DNA of 32,267 bases from an uncultured Oscillospiraceae bacterium (GCA_902489475.1 CABUAH010000013.1:1-32267), one strand, 5' to 3'; shown: positions 1 through 7,484, counted from the stretch's first letter. Notes: generated from the sequence alone by a model not told the origin. Numbers and translations: made by a program.

Positions 1-47
1 TCATAATAAAATCAACAATTGTACCAATGCCACAAAGCCCGAGAGTA
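1..47 (-). repeat. Inverted copy of part of the downstream TM2 gene
   Basis: Bases 1-47 are the exact reverse complement of 301-347, inside the TM2 coding sequence. Read on the minus strand, an ATG at 52-50 opens a frame in register with TM2 (MSTLGLCGIG...), running off the window edge; it lacks a ribosome site and the N-terminal half of the domain. Identity stops sharply at base 47/301. It may be the 3' part of a duplicated TM2 gene, one arm of an inversion, or a fold-back artefact at a contig end; the true length of the repeat is unknown because it reaches the window edge. Confidence 0.8.
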
Positions 48-66
48 CTCATAATAATATTATAAT

Positions 67-137
67 TAGTCATAAATTGACTATTGACTTTTAGTCAAAA
101 AACGGCTATAATGTATATTATAGTCAGAATATGACTA
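67..137 (+). promoter_or_regulatory. Promoter flanked by three AGTCA/TGACT palindromes
   Basis: A near-consensus sigma-A promoter is visible: TTGACT at 84-89, a 17-base spacer, TATAAT at 107-112. Three inverted repeats share the half-site AGTCA: TAGTCA-N5-TGACTA at 67-83, TTGACT-N3-AGTCAA at 84-98 covering the -35, and TAGTCA-N5-TGACTA at 121-137 just after the expected transcription start. This layout suggests a dimeric repressor with several operators. No regulator gene for it is visible here and the family is not identified. Confidence 0.7.
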
Positions 138-157
138 AAAATGAGGAGGAGTTTTTT

Positions 158-394
158 ATGGAAAATCAAAACATTAATATTCAGCAGATGATTTCGGCGA
201 AATCTAAGGGTGTAGCAGCAGTTTTGTGCTTTTTCTTCGGCGGACTAGGAATACACCGTTTTTATGTTGGAAAAGTCGGAACAGGGTTACTTTGGCTTTT
301 TACTCTCGGGCTTTGTGGCATTGGTACAATTGTTGATTTTATTATGATTCTTTGTGGTTCTTTTAAGGACAATTATGGCGCCACAATTAAGTAA
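158..394 (+). CDS. TM2-domain membrane protein
   Basis: A 78-residue protein with a TM2 domain: about 20 polar residues, then two hydrophobic segments (roughly residues 20-38 and 42-63) joined by the family hallmark GGLGIHRFYVGK, with GxxDF near the end of helix two. TM2 proteins are small inner-membrane proteins, often of unknown function. I chose the ATG at 158 because AGGAGG at 144-149 lies 8 bases before it. The in-frame ATG at 131 has no ribosome site and falls inside the third palindrome close to the promoter start point. Transcribed from the promoter at 84-112; the patatin gene follows 53 bases later with no terminator seen, so the two may be co-transcribed. Confidence 0.85.
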   Translation: MENQNINIQQMISAKSKGVAAVLCFFFGGLGIHRFYVGKVGTGLLWLFTLGLCGIGTIVDFIMILCGSFKDNYGATIK

Positions 395-447
395 TCAGTA
401 TTTCCATGCATAATTGAATATAAACCATCTTTTTTTGGAGGTAATAG

Positions 448-1299
448 ATGAATATAGGGTTGGTTTTATCAGGAGGAATGGCCAAGGGAGCATATCAGAT
501 TGGATCATTGAAAGCTATTAAAAGTTTTATTCCGCTTGATGAAATTAAATATATGAGCTGTGCTTCTATAGGTGTTTTAAATGGCTATGCTTTTGCCACA
601 GGTAAACTTGATAGAGCAGAAATGATGTGGAAAAATCTTTGCGACCAAGATACAAGGATTTTCATTAATAAAGTATTAAAAAGCAGTATGTTGCAGAAGG
701 ATATAAATAGCCTTTATAATGAAAATGAAAATCTATCATCGATATTTTATTCTTCATTGCTGGATATTTCAAATAGGAATATTGTTTATAAAAATTTGTC
801 GTCAGTAGAAAATAGTGATATTCCACTTTATCTTAAAGCAAGTGTTGCTATGCCGATTTATAATCGTGCAGTTGTTGTAGATGGTATTTCTTATTTTGAT
901 GGTGCTATGATTGATAATATTCCTGTCTTTCCGCTTTTAAAACACAATATTGATTATATTATATGCATTTATTTTGATGATACTTGTTATAAATTTGAAA
1001 ACACATTTTTTGATAACAAAATCATAAAAATCACTTTTCCGTGTGAAAGTGTTTTGAAACAGTCGTTAGTGTTTAAGAAAAATAGTGTTGAAGGTATGAT
1101 TAAAGATGGATTTGACAGAACAATTGATATATTAAATTCTGTATTTCATAATGGTTATGAGGACCTTGATTACATATATAAAGCAATAGAATGCAAGAAT
1201 TTGAATAAAACTCGTTCGTTAAGAATTACCGGAGATGTTTTTGTTACAAATTTTAATAAGGTAGCTCAAAAATTTGCGAAAAGAAAGGTAGTTTTATAA
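448..1299 (+). CDS. Patatin-like phospholipase family protein
   Basis: A 283-residue patatin-fold acyl hydrolase. The N-terminus carries the oxyanion-hole motif SGGMAKGAYQ (residues 8-17). The nucleophile elbow is C38-A39-S40-I41-G42, so S40 is the likely nucleophile, and D151 in FDGAMIDNIP fits the catalytic aspartate of the Ser-Asp dyad. The usual first glycine of GxSxG is a cysteine here, which is atypical. No signal peptide or membrane segment is seen, so it is probably cytoplasmic or peripheral. GGAGGT at 437-442 supports the start. The family hydrolyses lipid esters; the substrate cannot be told. The gene is AT-rich and is followed directly by a decayed gene remnant. Confidence 0.87.
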   Translation: MNIGLVLSGGMAKGAYQIGSLKAIKSFIPLDEIKYMSCASIGVLNGYAFATGKLDRAEMMWKNLCDQDTRIFINKVLKSSMLQKDINSLYNENENLSSIFYSSLLDISNRNIVYKNLSSVENSDIPLYLKASVAMPIYNRAVVVDGISYFDGAMIDNIPVFPLLKHNIDYIICIYFDDTCYKFENTFFDNKIIKITFPCESVLKQSLVFKKNSVEGMIKDGFDRTIDILNSVFHNGYEDLDYIYKAIECKNLNKTRSLRITGDVFVTNFNKVAQKFAKRKVVL

Positions 1300-1303
1300 A
1301 GGC

Positions 1304-1383
1304 ACAAGTTGCTTATGTTGAAACTGATGATTCAGACGGAAATCCATATGTGTTATTGTAAGACTTTTAGATTGATAAATAAA
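1304..1383 (+). pseudogene. Remnant of an NPCBM-like lipoprotein 3' end
   Basis: These 80 bases match 3108-3187, the last codons and stop of the downstream lipoprotein, with five mismatches. The reading frame encodes the same QVAYVETDDSDGNPYVLL tail, but a serine codon has become TAA and a glutamine codon TAG, so it cannot extend as the intact gene does. It begins five bases after the patatin stop codon. It looks like the leftover of a tandem paralogue whose 5' part was lost or replaced, leaving 1.8-kb direct repeats around the two lipoprotein genes. Confidence 0.87.
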
Positions 1384-1400
1384 ATTAAGGAGGAGTTCTT

Positions 1401-2018
1401 ATGAAAAAACTTTTAATGTTCGCAGTAGTTGTAATTATGACAATATGTGTGACCGGCTGTAGTGTAGATGATAGTTCGGTTATCAATAATAATTCAACTA
1501 AGACAACCACATCCAAAATACCACTGACAACATCTTCAAAGGCAACTACTGTGAATAGTCAAATTACAACTGATAATGAGGCATTTGTCAATATGTTTGA
1601 TAATTTAGAGTTATGGGTTAATGATCCTTGCTTAGATACCCTTAGGAATTGTATTCCGAAAGATATCTTTGAAACTATCTTAGATTGTGTTGATGAAGAA
1701 AAATTAGATTATATTATATCGCAGTCTTTTGAAAAAAGAGACGGATCATTTAAGTTCGGAGAGATACTTTCTTGTGAAGAGAAAAGCGATAAACAAAAAT
1801 ATGAGTCAGATTTATCAATGGGATTTGAACACATATTAGGAGAACATATTTCGATCTCGGTTGAAAGAGTATATAGGATAGATGTTGAACAGATATATAC
1901 AGTTAATAATATAGACAACATAGATAGCGATAGTGAGGATTATGCTGTTATGAACGGAATGTTGTGTTATCCGAGAGTTGTGGTTGATTTGTTAAAAGCA
2001 ATAAGTACATATAAATAA
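1401..2018 (+). CDS. Lipoprotein of unknown function
   Basis: A 205-residue predicted lipoprotein: MKKLLM start, hydrophobic core, lipobox VTGC with C20 as the lipidated cysteine. Residues about 24-60 form a low-complexity Ser/Thr/Asn linker, as in surface-anchored proteins of Gram-positive bacteria. The remaining ~145 residues are acidic and I do not recognise a domain. A strong AAGGAGGAG ribosome site begins at about 1387. It lies between an NPCBM-lipoprotein remnant and an intact NPCBM lipoprotein, which suggests a shared envelope role, but that is inference only. Confidence 0.75.
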   Translation: MKKLLMFAVVVIMTICVTGCSVDDSSVINNNSTKTTTSKIPLTTSSKATTVNSQITTDNEAFVNMFDNLELWVNDPCLDTLRNCIPKDIFETILDCVDEEKLDYIISQSFEKRDGSFKFGEILSCEEKSDKQKYESDLSMGFEHILGEHISISVERVYRIDVEQIYTVNNIDNIDSDSEDYAVMNGMLCYPRVVVDLLKAISTYK

Positions 2019-2097
2019 AATGTTTATTTTTGGGATGGCACTATTAATTGTGGTGACGTTATGGAATAACAAAATTATTTACGAGGAGGAAGCTTAC

Positions 2098-3186
2098 ATG
2101 AAAAGAATTAAATTTAAAAAATCAATTATAATTGTTGTGAGTATTGCTATGATATTATTAATGGTAGGTTGTGCAAACAAGGAAGAAAAAGAAAAGTCTA
2201 GTAAAGCCTTTTCAAACGCAGAGAGTTTGTTTCAGTCAGAGAATTACAGTGAAGCAATAGAAGAGTACAAAAAAGTAATTGAAGAAGATGATGATTACGA
2301 ACAGGCACAGAAGAAAATTGAAGAGGCAGAAGATACGCTGTATCGAGATAAAATGAGTCAGGTCAATCAGATGGCTGAAAATAAATATTACGATGAAGCT
2401 ATATCTGCTTTAAAAGATATGCTTAATAATTTTGACAATGACGAAATAAAAAAGTTGATTGATCTGTATAAGCAAGAATTTACTGATGAAATACTTTTAG
2501 TCGCAAAATCGTATGCAGATGAAAAAGATTACTGTAATGCGGTTATTTATATGTCCAGCATAAGTTCAAGTAAAGAAAATTATGACTCTGAAATTATTGA
2601 ATCAAAACTTAGTGAGTATAAGCAGTCTTTGGAGGACTATGCGCTTACACAATCAGAGGTATTAGTAGAAGAGAAAAAATATGACGATGCAGTAAGCTTG
2701 TTAGAAAATGCATCAGGCGCTATGCCCGACAACAAAAAAATAAGCGCAAAATTAAAGGAAATTAGCGACACAAAGCCTGTAACCTTGAGTGATATTAAAG
2801 TTACTAACAGCGATAAATTTGAACAGATTACTGACAACGCAGTCGAAGATACTATAGGAAATACATATGCTCCCGGTAATCTGTTTGAAATACATGAAAG
2901 TTGGGGAAACGGGTTCGGAGAATTTTATCTTGGCAAGGAGTATAAGAAGCTGACAGGAGTTATTGCACCATCGGATAAATGCGGAAACTGCACAGGAAGA
3001 CTTGAAATATATTCAAATGACAAAATGATATACTCTGTAAAGTTTAACAGGAAAACAACACCGGTTTCTATAGATTTGGGTATATCAAATTCAGAGTGGT
3101 TAAAGATACAAGTTGCTTATGTTGAAACTGATGATTCAGACGGAAATCCATATGTGCTATTGTCTGACTTTCAGCTTGATAAATAA
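2098..3186 (+). CDS. Lipoprotein with TPR-like repeats and NPCBM-like domain
   Basis: A 362-residue predicted lipoprotein with lipobox MVGC (C25). Residues about 35-230 are helical, with TPR-like units such as AESLFQSENYSEAIEEYKKV and further A-x-x-Y-D-A-I repeats. The last ~105 residues (YAPGNLFEI ... LLSDFQLDK) look like an NPCBM-type beta-sandwich, a carbohydrate-binding fold, with a CGNC pair inside. The ATG at 2098 is preferred over 2020 because GAGGAGG at 2083-2089 precedes it and it opens directly on the signal peptide. Role is probably binding glycans or partners at the cell surface. A bidirectional terminator follows. Confidence 0.78.
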   Translation: MKRIKFKKSIIIVVSIAMILLMVGCANKEEKEKSSKAFSNAESLFQSENYSEAIEEYKKVIEEDDDYEQAQKKIEEAEDTLYRDKMSQVNQMAENKYYDEAISALKDMLNNFDNDEIKKLIDLYKQEFTDEILLVAKSYADEKDYCNAVIYMSSISSSKENYDSEIIESKLSEYKQSLEDYALTQSEVLVEEKKYDDAVSLLENASGAMPDNKKISAKLKEISDTKPVTLSDIKVTNSDKFEQITDNAVEDTIGNTYAPGNLFEIHESWGNGFGEFYLGKEYKKLTGVIAPSDKCGNCTGRLEIYSNDKMIYSVKFNRKTTPVSIDLGISNSEWLKIQVAYVETDDSDGNPYVLLSDFQLDK

Positions 3187-3265
3187 ACATTATGCAGGTA
3201 ATTTTATGAAAACGAAGATCAAACATTTACTTCTGATAACTAGGGTATTTTATAGCGATTAAAAC

Positions 3266-3310
3266 AACAGCCACAGAGAACTTTTAAGTTTTCTCTGTGG
3301 CTGTTTCTTA
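3266..3310. terminator. Bidirectional intrinsic terminator
   Basis: A perfect 15-base-pair stem pairs 3266-3280 (AACAGCCACAGAGAA) with 3291-3305, loop 3281-3290, followed on the plus strand by a T-rich tail and preceded by AAAA, which gives a T-run on the minus strand. It sits between the converging lipoprotein (plus) and GH74 gene (minus) and can serve both. Confidence 0.85.
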
Positions 3311-3313
3311 TAT

Positions 3314-3348
3314 TGCATTGTCAATTATCAATTATCCATTATCAATTA
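3314..3348 (-). repeat. ATTGATAATGG-type short repeat at the GH74 stop codon
   Basis: Read on the minus strand, the sequence from the GH74 stop codon is TAATTGATAATGGATAATTG followed by ATAATTGACAATGC. It resembles the repeat at 9025-9088, which also begins at a stop codon. Units of the form AATTGA(C/T)AATGG recur. Likely a small interspersed repeat; origin not known. Confidence 0.55.
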
Positions 3349-5649
3349 CTTAACATTGCTCATTAAAATTCCTCTGCCGTTTGATGAGAGGTAAACTCTT
3401 CCATATGTCTTAGGGTCAGCCTCAAGGGTATCCTTGTTGACATTTCCCCAACGCTGATTTTCGTTGTTCATCTTAACCCAAGTTTTGCCCTTGTCTTTTG
3501 ACTGATAAACACCGTTTCCTTTTCCGTCTACAGAGCCGTAGATGTATATTGCTCCGTAGTCGCCGTCTTTTTCAGGAGCTCCGATTGACACGGAATAGGT
3601 GTAGTCGATATCTCCCTCCGCCATAACCATTTCAGCGTCAGGACCTGCGTTTTCGACATGGTAAAGAGGACCTGATGAAAGTGAGATCCAAAGATCGCCT
3701 TCGACCTGTTTGTTGACAGCGATCTTCATGTTCGTAACCATTGTTGTTATAATGATCTCAAAGGTTCTACCCTTGTCTGATGACATATAAATATAGCTTG
3801 AAGAGCTTGCGTAGAATTTGTCAGGATTTACCTCGTCCGCAACGATAGTTGGGTTTGCGCCCAGACCCTCAACAGCTGCCCAGCTTTCACCCCAGTTGTT
3901 GGTAACATATGATTTTACCGAGCCGTCATCAGGTGAATAGATGAGTGTTTTTCCGTCCGCCGAAAGTGATGCCTTTCCACCGGCAGAAACGTCAACTCCG
4001 TCAGGCATTTTAGCAAATTTCCATGTTTTTGTGCCGTCAGTTGAATAGCATATAGATCCTGCTCCTGCTTCTTTTGTTGTTCTGACTACAATATCAGGGT
4101 TGTTTCCTGCGACTGCAAGGTCGTCCGCTTTAAAGCTGTATACGCCCCAGTGCTCATTCGGTGCTTTGGTTACATCGTCGTGTCGGAAACCATAAAGGTC
4201 GCCGAGAGTTGAATAAAGCTCAGGAGTATTTTCTCCGCAGTCCTTTGGAGAATATAGATCAAATATAGCTGTTTCTTCAATTCCGTCAGCGACAACGCTT
4301 ATGTTTATCTTTTCCTCGCCGATTTTTGTAAGGTTGTCTGTTCCGAAAAGGGTAGCTCCAGTTCCGTAAATAAGCTCGTCGGGATTAAATGGATTAATAG
4401 CAACTCCCGATGTCCACCAGCCGAGTTTTAGCTGTCCCTGCCAGTCAAGCCAAGGAGCTTTTGAAATGTCTAGGTTGTAGTCCTTTGTTTCATTAAGATT
4501 TTCGTCAACATTCCAAAGTCCTGCCCATGTCTTTCCGCCGTCTTTTGTAACAAGTACATTATCTTCTCCGCCCCAGTGGCAGATAGTTGTTACTGCAACC
4601 ATTTCGTCCTTGTAAAGAGCAAGTCCGCAGTAGCCGTGTCCTGAATCTCCTGTAAATGGAGTTATATCGCTCCATGTTTTGTCGGCGATGTTGTATTTGC
4701 ATACCTTTCCTCTTGCAGGATTAAGCTCCTGGGTTACCTTTATAGAATATGTTACATAGAGATTTCCGTCAGCAGAAACTTTTCCTTGTATTGGATAAAA
4801 AGTGAAATGTTCATCGGTGTCAGTAACTGTGTTTTGGAGCTTTTCCCAGGACTTTCCTGCGTCCTCGCTGTAATATATTTTTTCGCCCTCTCGCTCGGCA
4901 ACACCGCAGAAAATACGTTTTGTAGCTTCGCCTTTTTCCGAGCTTGTTTTGTCGCAGGTTATCCACATGATACCGTATGAGTAGGACTCCTCGTGATAAT
5001 TTCCCTTTGACGGGAACGATTCAAGCGTGTTCCATGTTTTTCCGTAGTCGGTGGAAATGAACATTCCTTTTGAATGAGAGCCGTAATATATTATGCTGTT
5101 GTCGTTAGGATCGACCATAAGGCGCTCGCCGCAGTTTCTTCCCCAATCGTTGCCGCCCATTGAGAAATTAAAGTCTACCTTTGTCCAATGATCGCCGTAA
5201 TCGTAAGAGTACATAATACAGCCGTTTCCGCCGTATGATGTTCCGCATGACATATAAACTCTCGATGGTTCAACGGGGTCTGTTGCGATACTCTCGATAC
5301 AGTTGTAGTTCCAGTCGTTTGAGCTGTCGTCTAAGCTTCCGAAGCTGTCGGTTATACAGGTCCATTTGTCTTCGCCTTTTTTCTTACGGTAAGCACCGCC
5401 GATATCGGTTTTTACATATACAAGTCCCTCTTCGGTTTCGTTGTAAACCATTCCCGGAATAAATCCGCCTCCCATAATAGTAGCGTTTGACCATTCAAAG
5501 CCTGTGTCGGTAACGCTTTCGCTATTATAAAGATTATCCTGCTTTAGCGTATCGGAAGAATCCGAATCGTCTTTGTCGGAGCATCCCGAAAAACAACTCA
5601 AAGCAATCGTTGCAGCAGCAACAAGTGATAATAATTTTTTTGCTTTCAT
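3346..5649 (-). CDS. GH74 xyloglucanase-type lipoprotein
   Basis: A 767-residue secreted lipoprotein: lipobox FSGC (C23), a short Asp/Ser linker, then a two-lobed beta-propeller typical of glycoside hydrolase family 74, which cleaves the beta-1,4-glucan backbone of xyloglucan. At least eight Asp-box/BNR motifs (S-x-D-x-G-x-x-W/F) are seen, for example near residues 149-155, 199-206, 261-268 and 369-375. D82 in TDIGGAYR and D484 in GDLYGFRHDD lie at matching places in the two lobes and are the likely catalytic pair. No dockerin or carbohydrate-binding module is present, so the enzyme is cell-anchored rather than cellulosomal. AAGGAGT precedes the start; it has its own promoter and terminator. 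Confidence 0.9.
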   Translation of the reverse strand: MKAKKLLSLVAAATIALSCFSGCSDKDDSDSSDTLKQDNLYNSESVTDTGFEWSNATIMGGGFIPGMVYNETEEGLVYVKTDIGGAYRKKKGEDKWTCITDSFGSLDDSSNDWNYNCIESIATDPVEPSRVYMSCGTSYGGNGCIMYSYDYGDHWTKVDFNFSMGGNDWGRNCGERLMVDPNDNSIIYYGSHSKGMFISTDYGKTWNTLESFPSKGNYHEESYSYGIMWITCDKTSSEKGEATKRIFCGVAEREGEKIYYSEDAGKSWEKLQNTVTDTDEHFTFYPIQGKVSADGNLYVTYSIKVTQELNPARGKVCKYNIADKTWSDITPFTGDSGHGYCGLALYKDEMVAVTTICHWGGEDNVLVTKDGGKTWAGLWNVDENLNETKDYNLDISKAPWLDWQGQLKLGWWTSGVAINPFNPDELIYGTGATLFGTDNLTKIGEEKINISVVADGIEETAIFDLYSPKDCGENTPELYSTLGDLYGFRHDDVTKAPNEHWGVYSFKADDLAVAGNNPDIVVRTTKEAGAGSICYSTDGTKTWKFAKMPDGVDVSAGGKASLSADGKTLIYSPDDGSVKSYVTNNWGESWAAVEGLGANPTIVADEVNPDKFYASSSSYIYMSSDKGRTFEIIITTMVTNMKIAVNKQVEGDLWISLSSGPLYHVENAGPDAEMVMAEGDIDYTYSVSIGAPEKDGDYGAIYIYGSVDGKGNGVYQSKDKGKTWVKMNNENQRWGNVNKDTLEADPKTYGRVYLSSNGRGILMSNVK

Positions 5650-5680
5650 AACTTACTCCTTAATATAATTTGATGCTTAT

Positions 5681-5710
5681 AGTATAGCATAAAGAACCTC
5701 AAAATTTCAA
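5681..5710 (-). promoter_or_regulatory. Probable promoter of the GH74 gene
   Basis: On the minus strand TTGAAA (5710-5705) and TATACT (5686-5681) are separated by 18 bases, about 30 bases upstream of the GH74 start codon. No operator is recognised. Confidence 0.55.
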
Positions 5711-5736
5711 GGGGAAGTATATATTTGTGCAAGCAT

Positions 5737-6090
5737 CTACGAGGGAATAGAATCGTTTGAATCTTCTTTTGATGAAAGCTCCTCAATGTCTTTGTCGTTA
5801 AGCACCATTGCTATAGCAGAAGTATGAGTCACAAACATTATTCTGGCATATGTCACGTCTTTGATTTTATCATAAAGTCTGCCGGCACTTATTGTTCCTT
5901 GATATACGGTATGAACACTGTTTCCGACATAGCCTATTTTTTCTATGTACGGCAAGTATGCAAAAATTGCCTCGCTGTCGTATTCGTTTTCAGGTTCTTT
6001 AATAAGCTCAATAATCCTTCCTATTTCAAATGGCTTTGTTCCGTAGTAATTTTTAAGTCCTGTTATTGTAACAAAATAGTTGCTGTTCAT
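5737..6090 (-). CDS. Stand-alone HIRAN-domain protein
   Basis: A 117-residue protein that is essentially one HIRAN domain (residues about 4-95): FVTITGLKNYYG, a KEPENEYDSEAI strand-turn, KIGYVGNS and SAGRLYDKI match the pattern of this OB-like fold. In fused proteins HIRAN recognises DNA ends or accompanies helicase and nuclease domains; small stand-alone forms in Firmicutes have no settled role. AAGGAGGGA precedes the ATG. It is divergent from yabP and lies upstream of the GH74 gene on the same strand with no clear terminator between them. A weak -10 (TATACT at 6118-6113) may be its own promoter. Confidence 0.75.
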   Translation of the reverse strand: MNSNYFVTITGLKNYYGTKPFEIGRIIELIKEPENEYDSEAIFAYLPYIEKIGYVGNSVHTVYQGTISAGRLYDKIKDVTYARIMFVTHTSAIAMVLNDKDIEELSSKEDSNDSIPS

Positions 6091-6253
6091 AATGATCCCT
6101 CCTTGTTAATAGAGTATACCATATACAAAATGCTTTGTGGTAACTTTTTTTGGACAGTTAATATTTCATGACAATAACGGAAAACACGCATAAACTATCT
6201 GATTTTTGTATATAAGTTAAAATAGGATAGTTTGAAACAAGGAGGAAAATCTT

Positions 6254-6532
6254 ATGACAAATCAAAAACCTGTGAAGCCGTCAAACCTGACGCTTGAAAA
6301 CAGAGAGCTGCTTAGGATCTCAGGGGTTACCGACATAGACAGCTTTAACGAGGAATCGGTTGTGCTTTTCACAACGCTTGGGGAGCTGGTTATAAAGGGG
6401 AAGCTTTTGCACGTTAATTCGATCAGTGTTGATACAGGAGATGCGGAGGTTGTCGGTGAAATAAAAACGCTTTCCTATACAAATCGGAAGTTTACTAAAA
6501 AACCGGGAGCGATAAAGAGGCTTTTGAGATGA
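6254..6532 (+). CDS. yabP: Sporulation protein YabP
   Basis: A 92-residue YabP-family protein: LENRELLRISGVTDIDSFNEE followed by TTLGELVIKGKLLHV and a VVGEIKTLSYT strand, the pattern of this small beta-rich family needed for spore cortex formation in Bacillus. AAGGAGGA at 6239-6246 supports the start. It overlaps yabQ by the ATGA at 6529-6532, showing translational coupling. In Bacilli the order is yabO-yabP-yabQ-divIC-yabR; yabO is not next to it here. An 8-base inverted repeat (6192-6199 and 6226-6233) lies just upstream. Confidence 0.85.
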   Translation: MTNQKPVKPSNLTLENRELLRISGVTDIDSFNEESVVLFTTLGELVIKGKLLHVNSISVDTGDAEVVGEIKTLSYTNRKFTKKPGAIKRLLR

Positions 6533-7008
6533 TTCCGTCGTATATGTTTGAGCCAAAGACAGAGCTTGGGCTTTTTGCTTTTTCACTTGCGGTGGGAATA
6601 CTGTTTGGGTTGGTTTTTGACGCTCTGAGGGTCATACGGATAATAGTTCCTCATAAGGCATGGCTTGTATTTATAGAGGATGTCCTTTTTATGATTTTTT
6701 GCGGATTTTGGTTTTTCATTTTCTCGATGACATTGGCGAGAGGTCAGCTCAGGGCTTTTCTGCTTATCGGAAATCTTTTGGGATTTTTTCTTTACATTTT
6801 TACGGTCGGCGAGCTTGTCAAAAGATTTGTTACAAAAACCAGAGAGATGATAATAGCATTTTTGAGAAGGGTTTATAATTTGTTTGTGCGGTGGATTTTC
6901 AAACCGATTTTCATAAAAATTTCTCCGCCAATAAGGAAACTTTTAAAAAAACAGAGAAGAATAAGAAAAAAATCTGAAAAAAGTGCAAAAAAAGTCTTGA
7001 AAGTTTAG
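6529..7008 (+). CDS. yabQ: Spore cortex biosynthesis protein YabQ
   Basis: A 159-residue integral membrane protein with about three to four hydrophobic helices in the first 100 residues (near 12-30, 44-66 and 73-95) and a strongly basic C-terminal tail rich in Lys and Arg. Size, topology and position after yabP identify it as YabQ, a protein in the mother-cell-derived outer forespore membrane needed for cortex synthesis in Bacillus subtilis. Translation is coupled to yabP by overlap. The sequence is weakly conserved, so the call depends partly on context. Confidence 0.85.
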   Translation: MIPSYMFEPKTELGLFAFSLAVGILFGLVFDALRVIRIIVPHKAWLVFIEDVLFMIFCGFWFFIFSMTLARGQLRAFLLIGNLLGFFLYIFTVGELVKRFVTKTREMIIAFLRRVYNLFVRWIFKPIFIKISPPIRKLLKKQRRIRKKSEKSAKKVLKV

Positions 7009-7012
7009 CCTT

Positions 7013-7097
7013 TTGCCGCTATAATTATAAATAACGGACGGCTGACGGAGATAGCGGCAATGCTTTGATTTGTAATGCTGAACCCTTATTAATAAGG
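7013..7097 (+). other. Inverted repeat and palindrome ahead of divIC
   Basis: A perfect 10-base inverted repeat pairs TTGCCGCTAT (7013-7022) with ATAGCGGCAA (7051-7060) around a 28-base loop. Further on, 7084-7097 is a perfect 14-base palindrome, CCTTATTAATAAGG, touching the divIC ribosome site AAAGGAG at 7098-7104. The first could be a weak terminator or processing stem and the second an operator; neither has a T-run. Confidence 0.5.
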
Positions 7098-7115
7098 AAA
7101 GGAGCGTAAAAGTAA

Positions 7116-7484
7116 ATGTCAGTTGCAAAAAATGCGGCGGAATTGCTTAGAAAAAGAAAGAATAAAAAAGTAACTATTGCGTCACGCATAGGAATGATCG
7201 CAGTAATTGTGTTTATGATTTACGCTGTTGTCGTTATTATCTCAACTGAGGCTGAAATGAACGAGCAAGAGGCTGTGCTTGCGGATCTAAAGCAGAAGAT
7301 TACAGCAGCCAATCAGGAGAATGATGAATACGAGCGTATTCTCGGGGGAGAAGATGAAAACGCTTATATGGAGATGATAGCTATAGAAAAGCTTGGCTAT
7401 GCATATCCTAATGAAAAGCGGTTTTATATAAAAGAAAGCATAGGCTCGTCTAATGCAGTAAGCGATGCTGAACAAGGGGAATGA
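7116..7484 (+). CDS. divIC: Septum formation initiator DivIC/FtsB family
   Basis: A 122-residue bitopic membrane protein: basic cytoplasmic N-terminus (RKRKNKK), one transmembrane helix at about residues 25-45, then a coiled coil (about 48-80; MNEQEAVLADLKQKITAANQ) and a short C-terminal region with YMEMIAIEKLGYAYPNE, the end motif of DivIC/FtsB proteins. These bridge the division complex with FtsL and DivIB/FtsQ. Its place between yabQ and an S1-domain gene matches the Bacillus yabP-yabQ-divIC-yabR order, so divIC is more likely than ftsL. AAAGGAG lies 11 bases upstream. Confidence 0.85.
   Translation: MSVAKNAAELLRKRKNKKVTIASRIGMIAVIVFMIYAVVVIISTEAEMNEQEAVLADLKQKITAANQENDEYERILGGEDENAYMEMIAIEKLGYAYPNEKRFYIKESIGSSNAVSDAEQGE

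Noticed and set aside
131..157. Longer N-terminus of the TM2 protein from ATG 131
   Set aside because: No ribosome site, lies inside an operator-like palindrome within about 12 bases of the expected transcript start; ATG 158 has AGGAGG.
2020..2097. Longer start for the TPR/NPCBM lipoprotein
   Set aside because: It would put 26 residues ahead of a clean lipoprotein signal peptide, and the strong ribosome site precedes 2098.
3206..3262. 18-codon frame MKTKIKHLLLITRVFYSD
   Set aside because: Looks like the start of a signal peptide but stops at once; could be a remnant, too short to support.
3346..5649. Cellulosomal GH74 with dockerin
   Set aside because: The C-terminus ends with the propeller; no calcium-binding dockerin repeats; the N-terminus is a lipobox.
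6189..6196. Sigma-E-like -10 (CATAAACT) upstream of yabP
   Set aside because: No -35 at the right spacing; expected for a sporulation gene but not supported by sequence.
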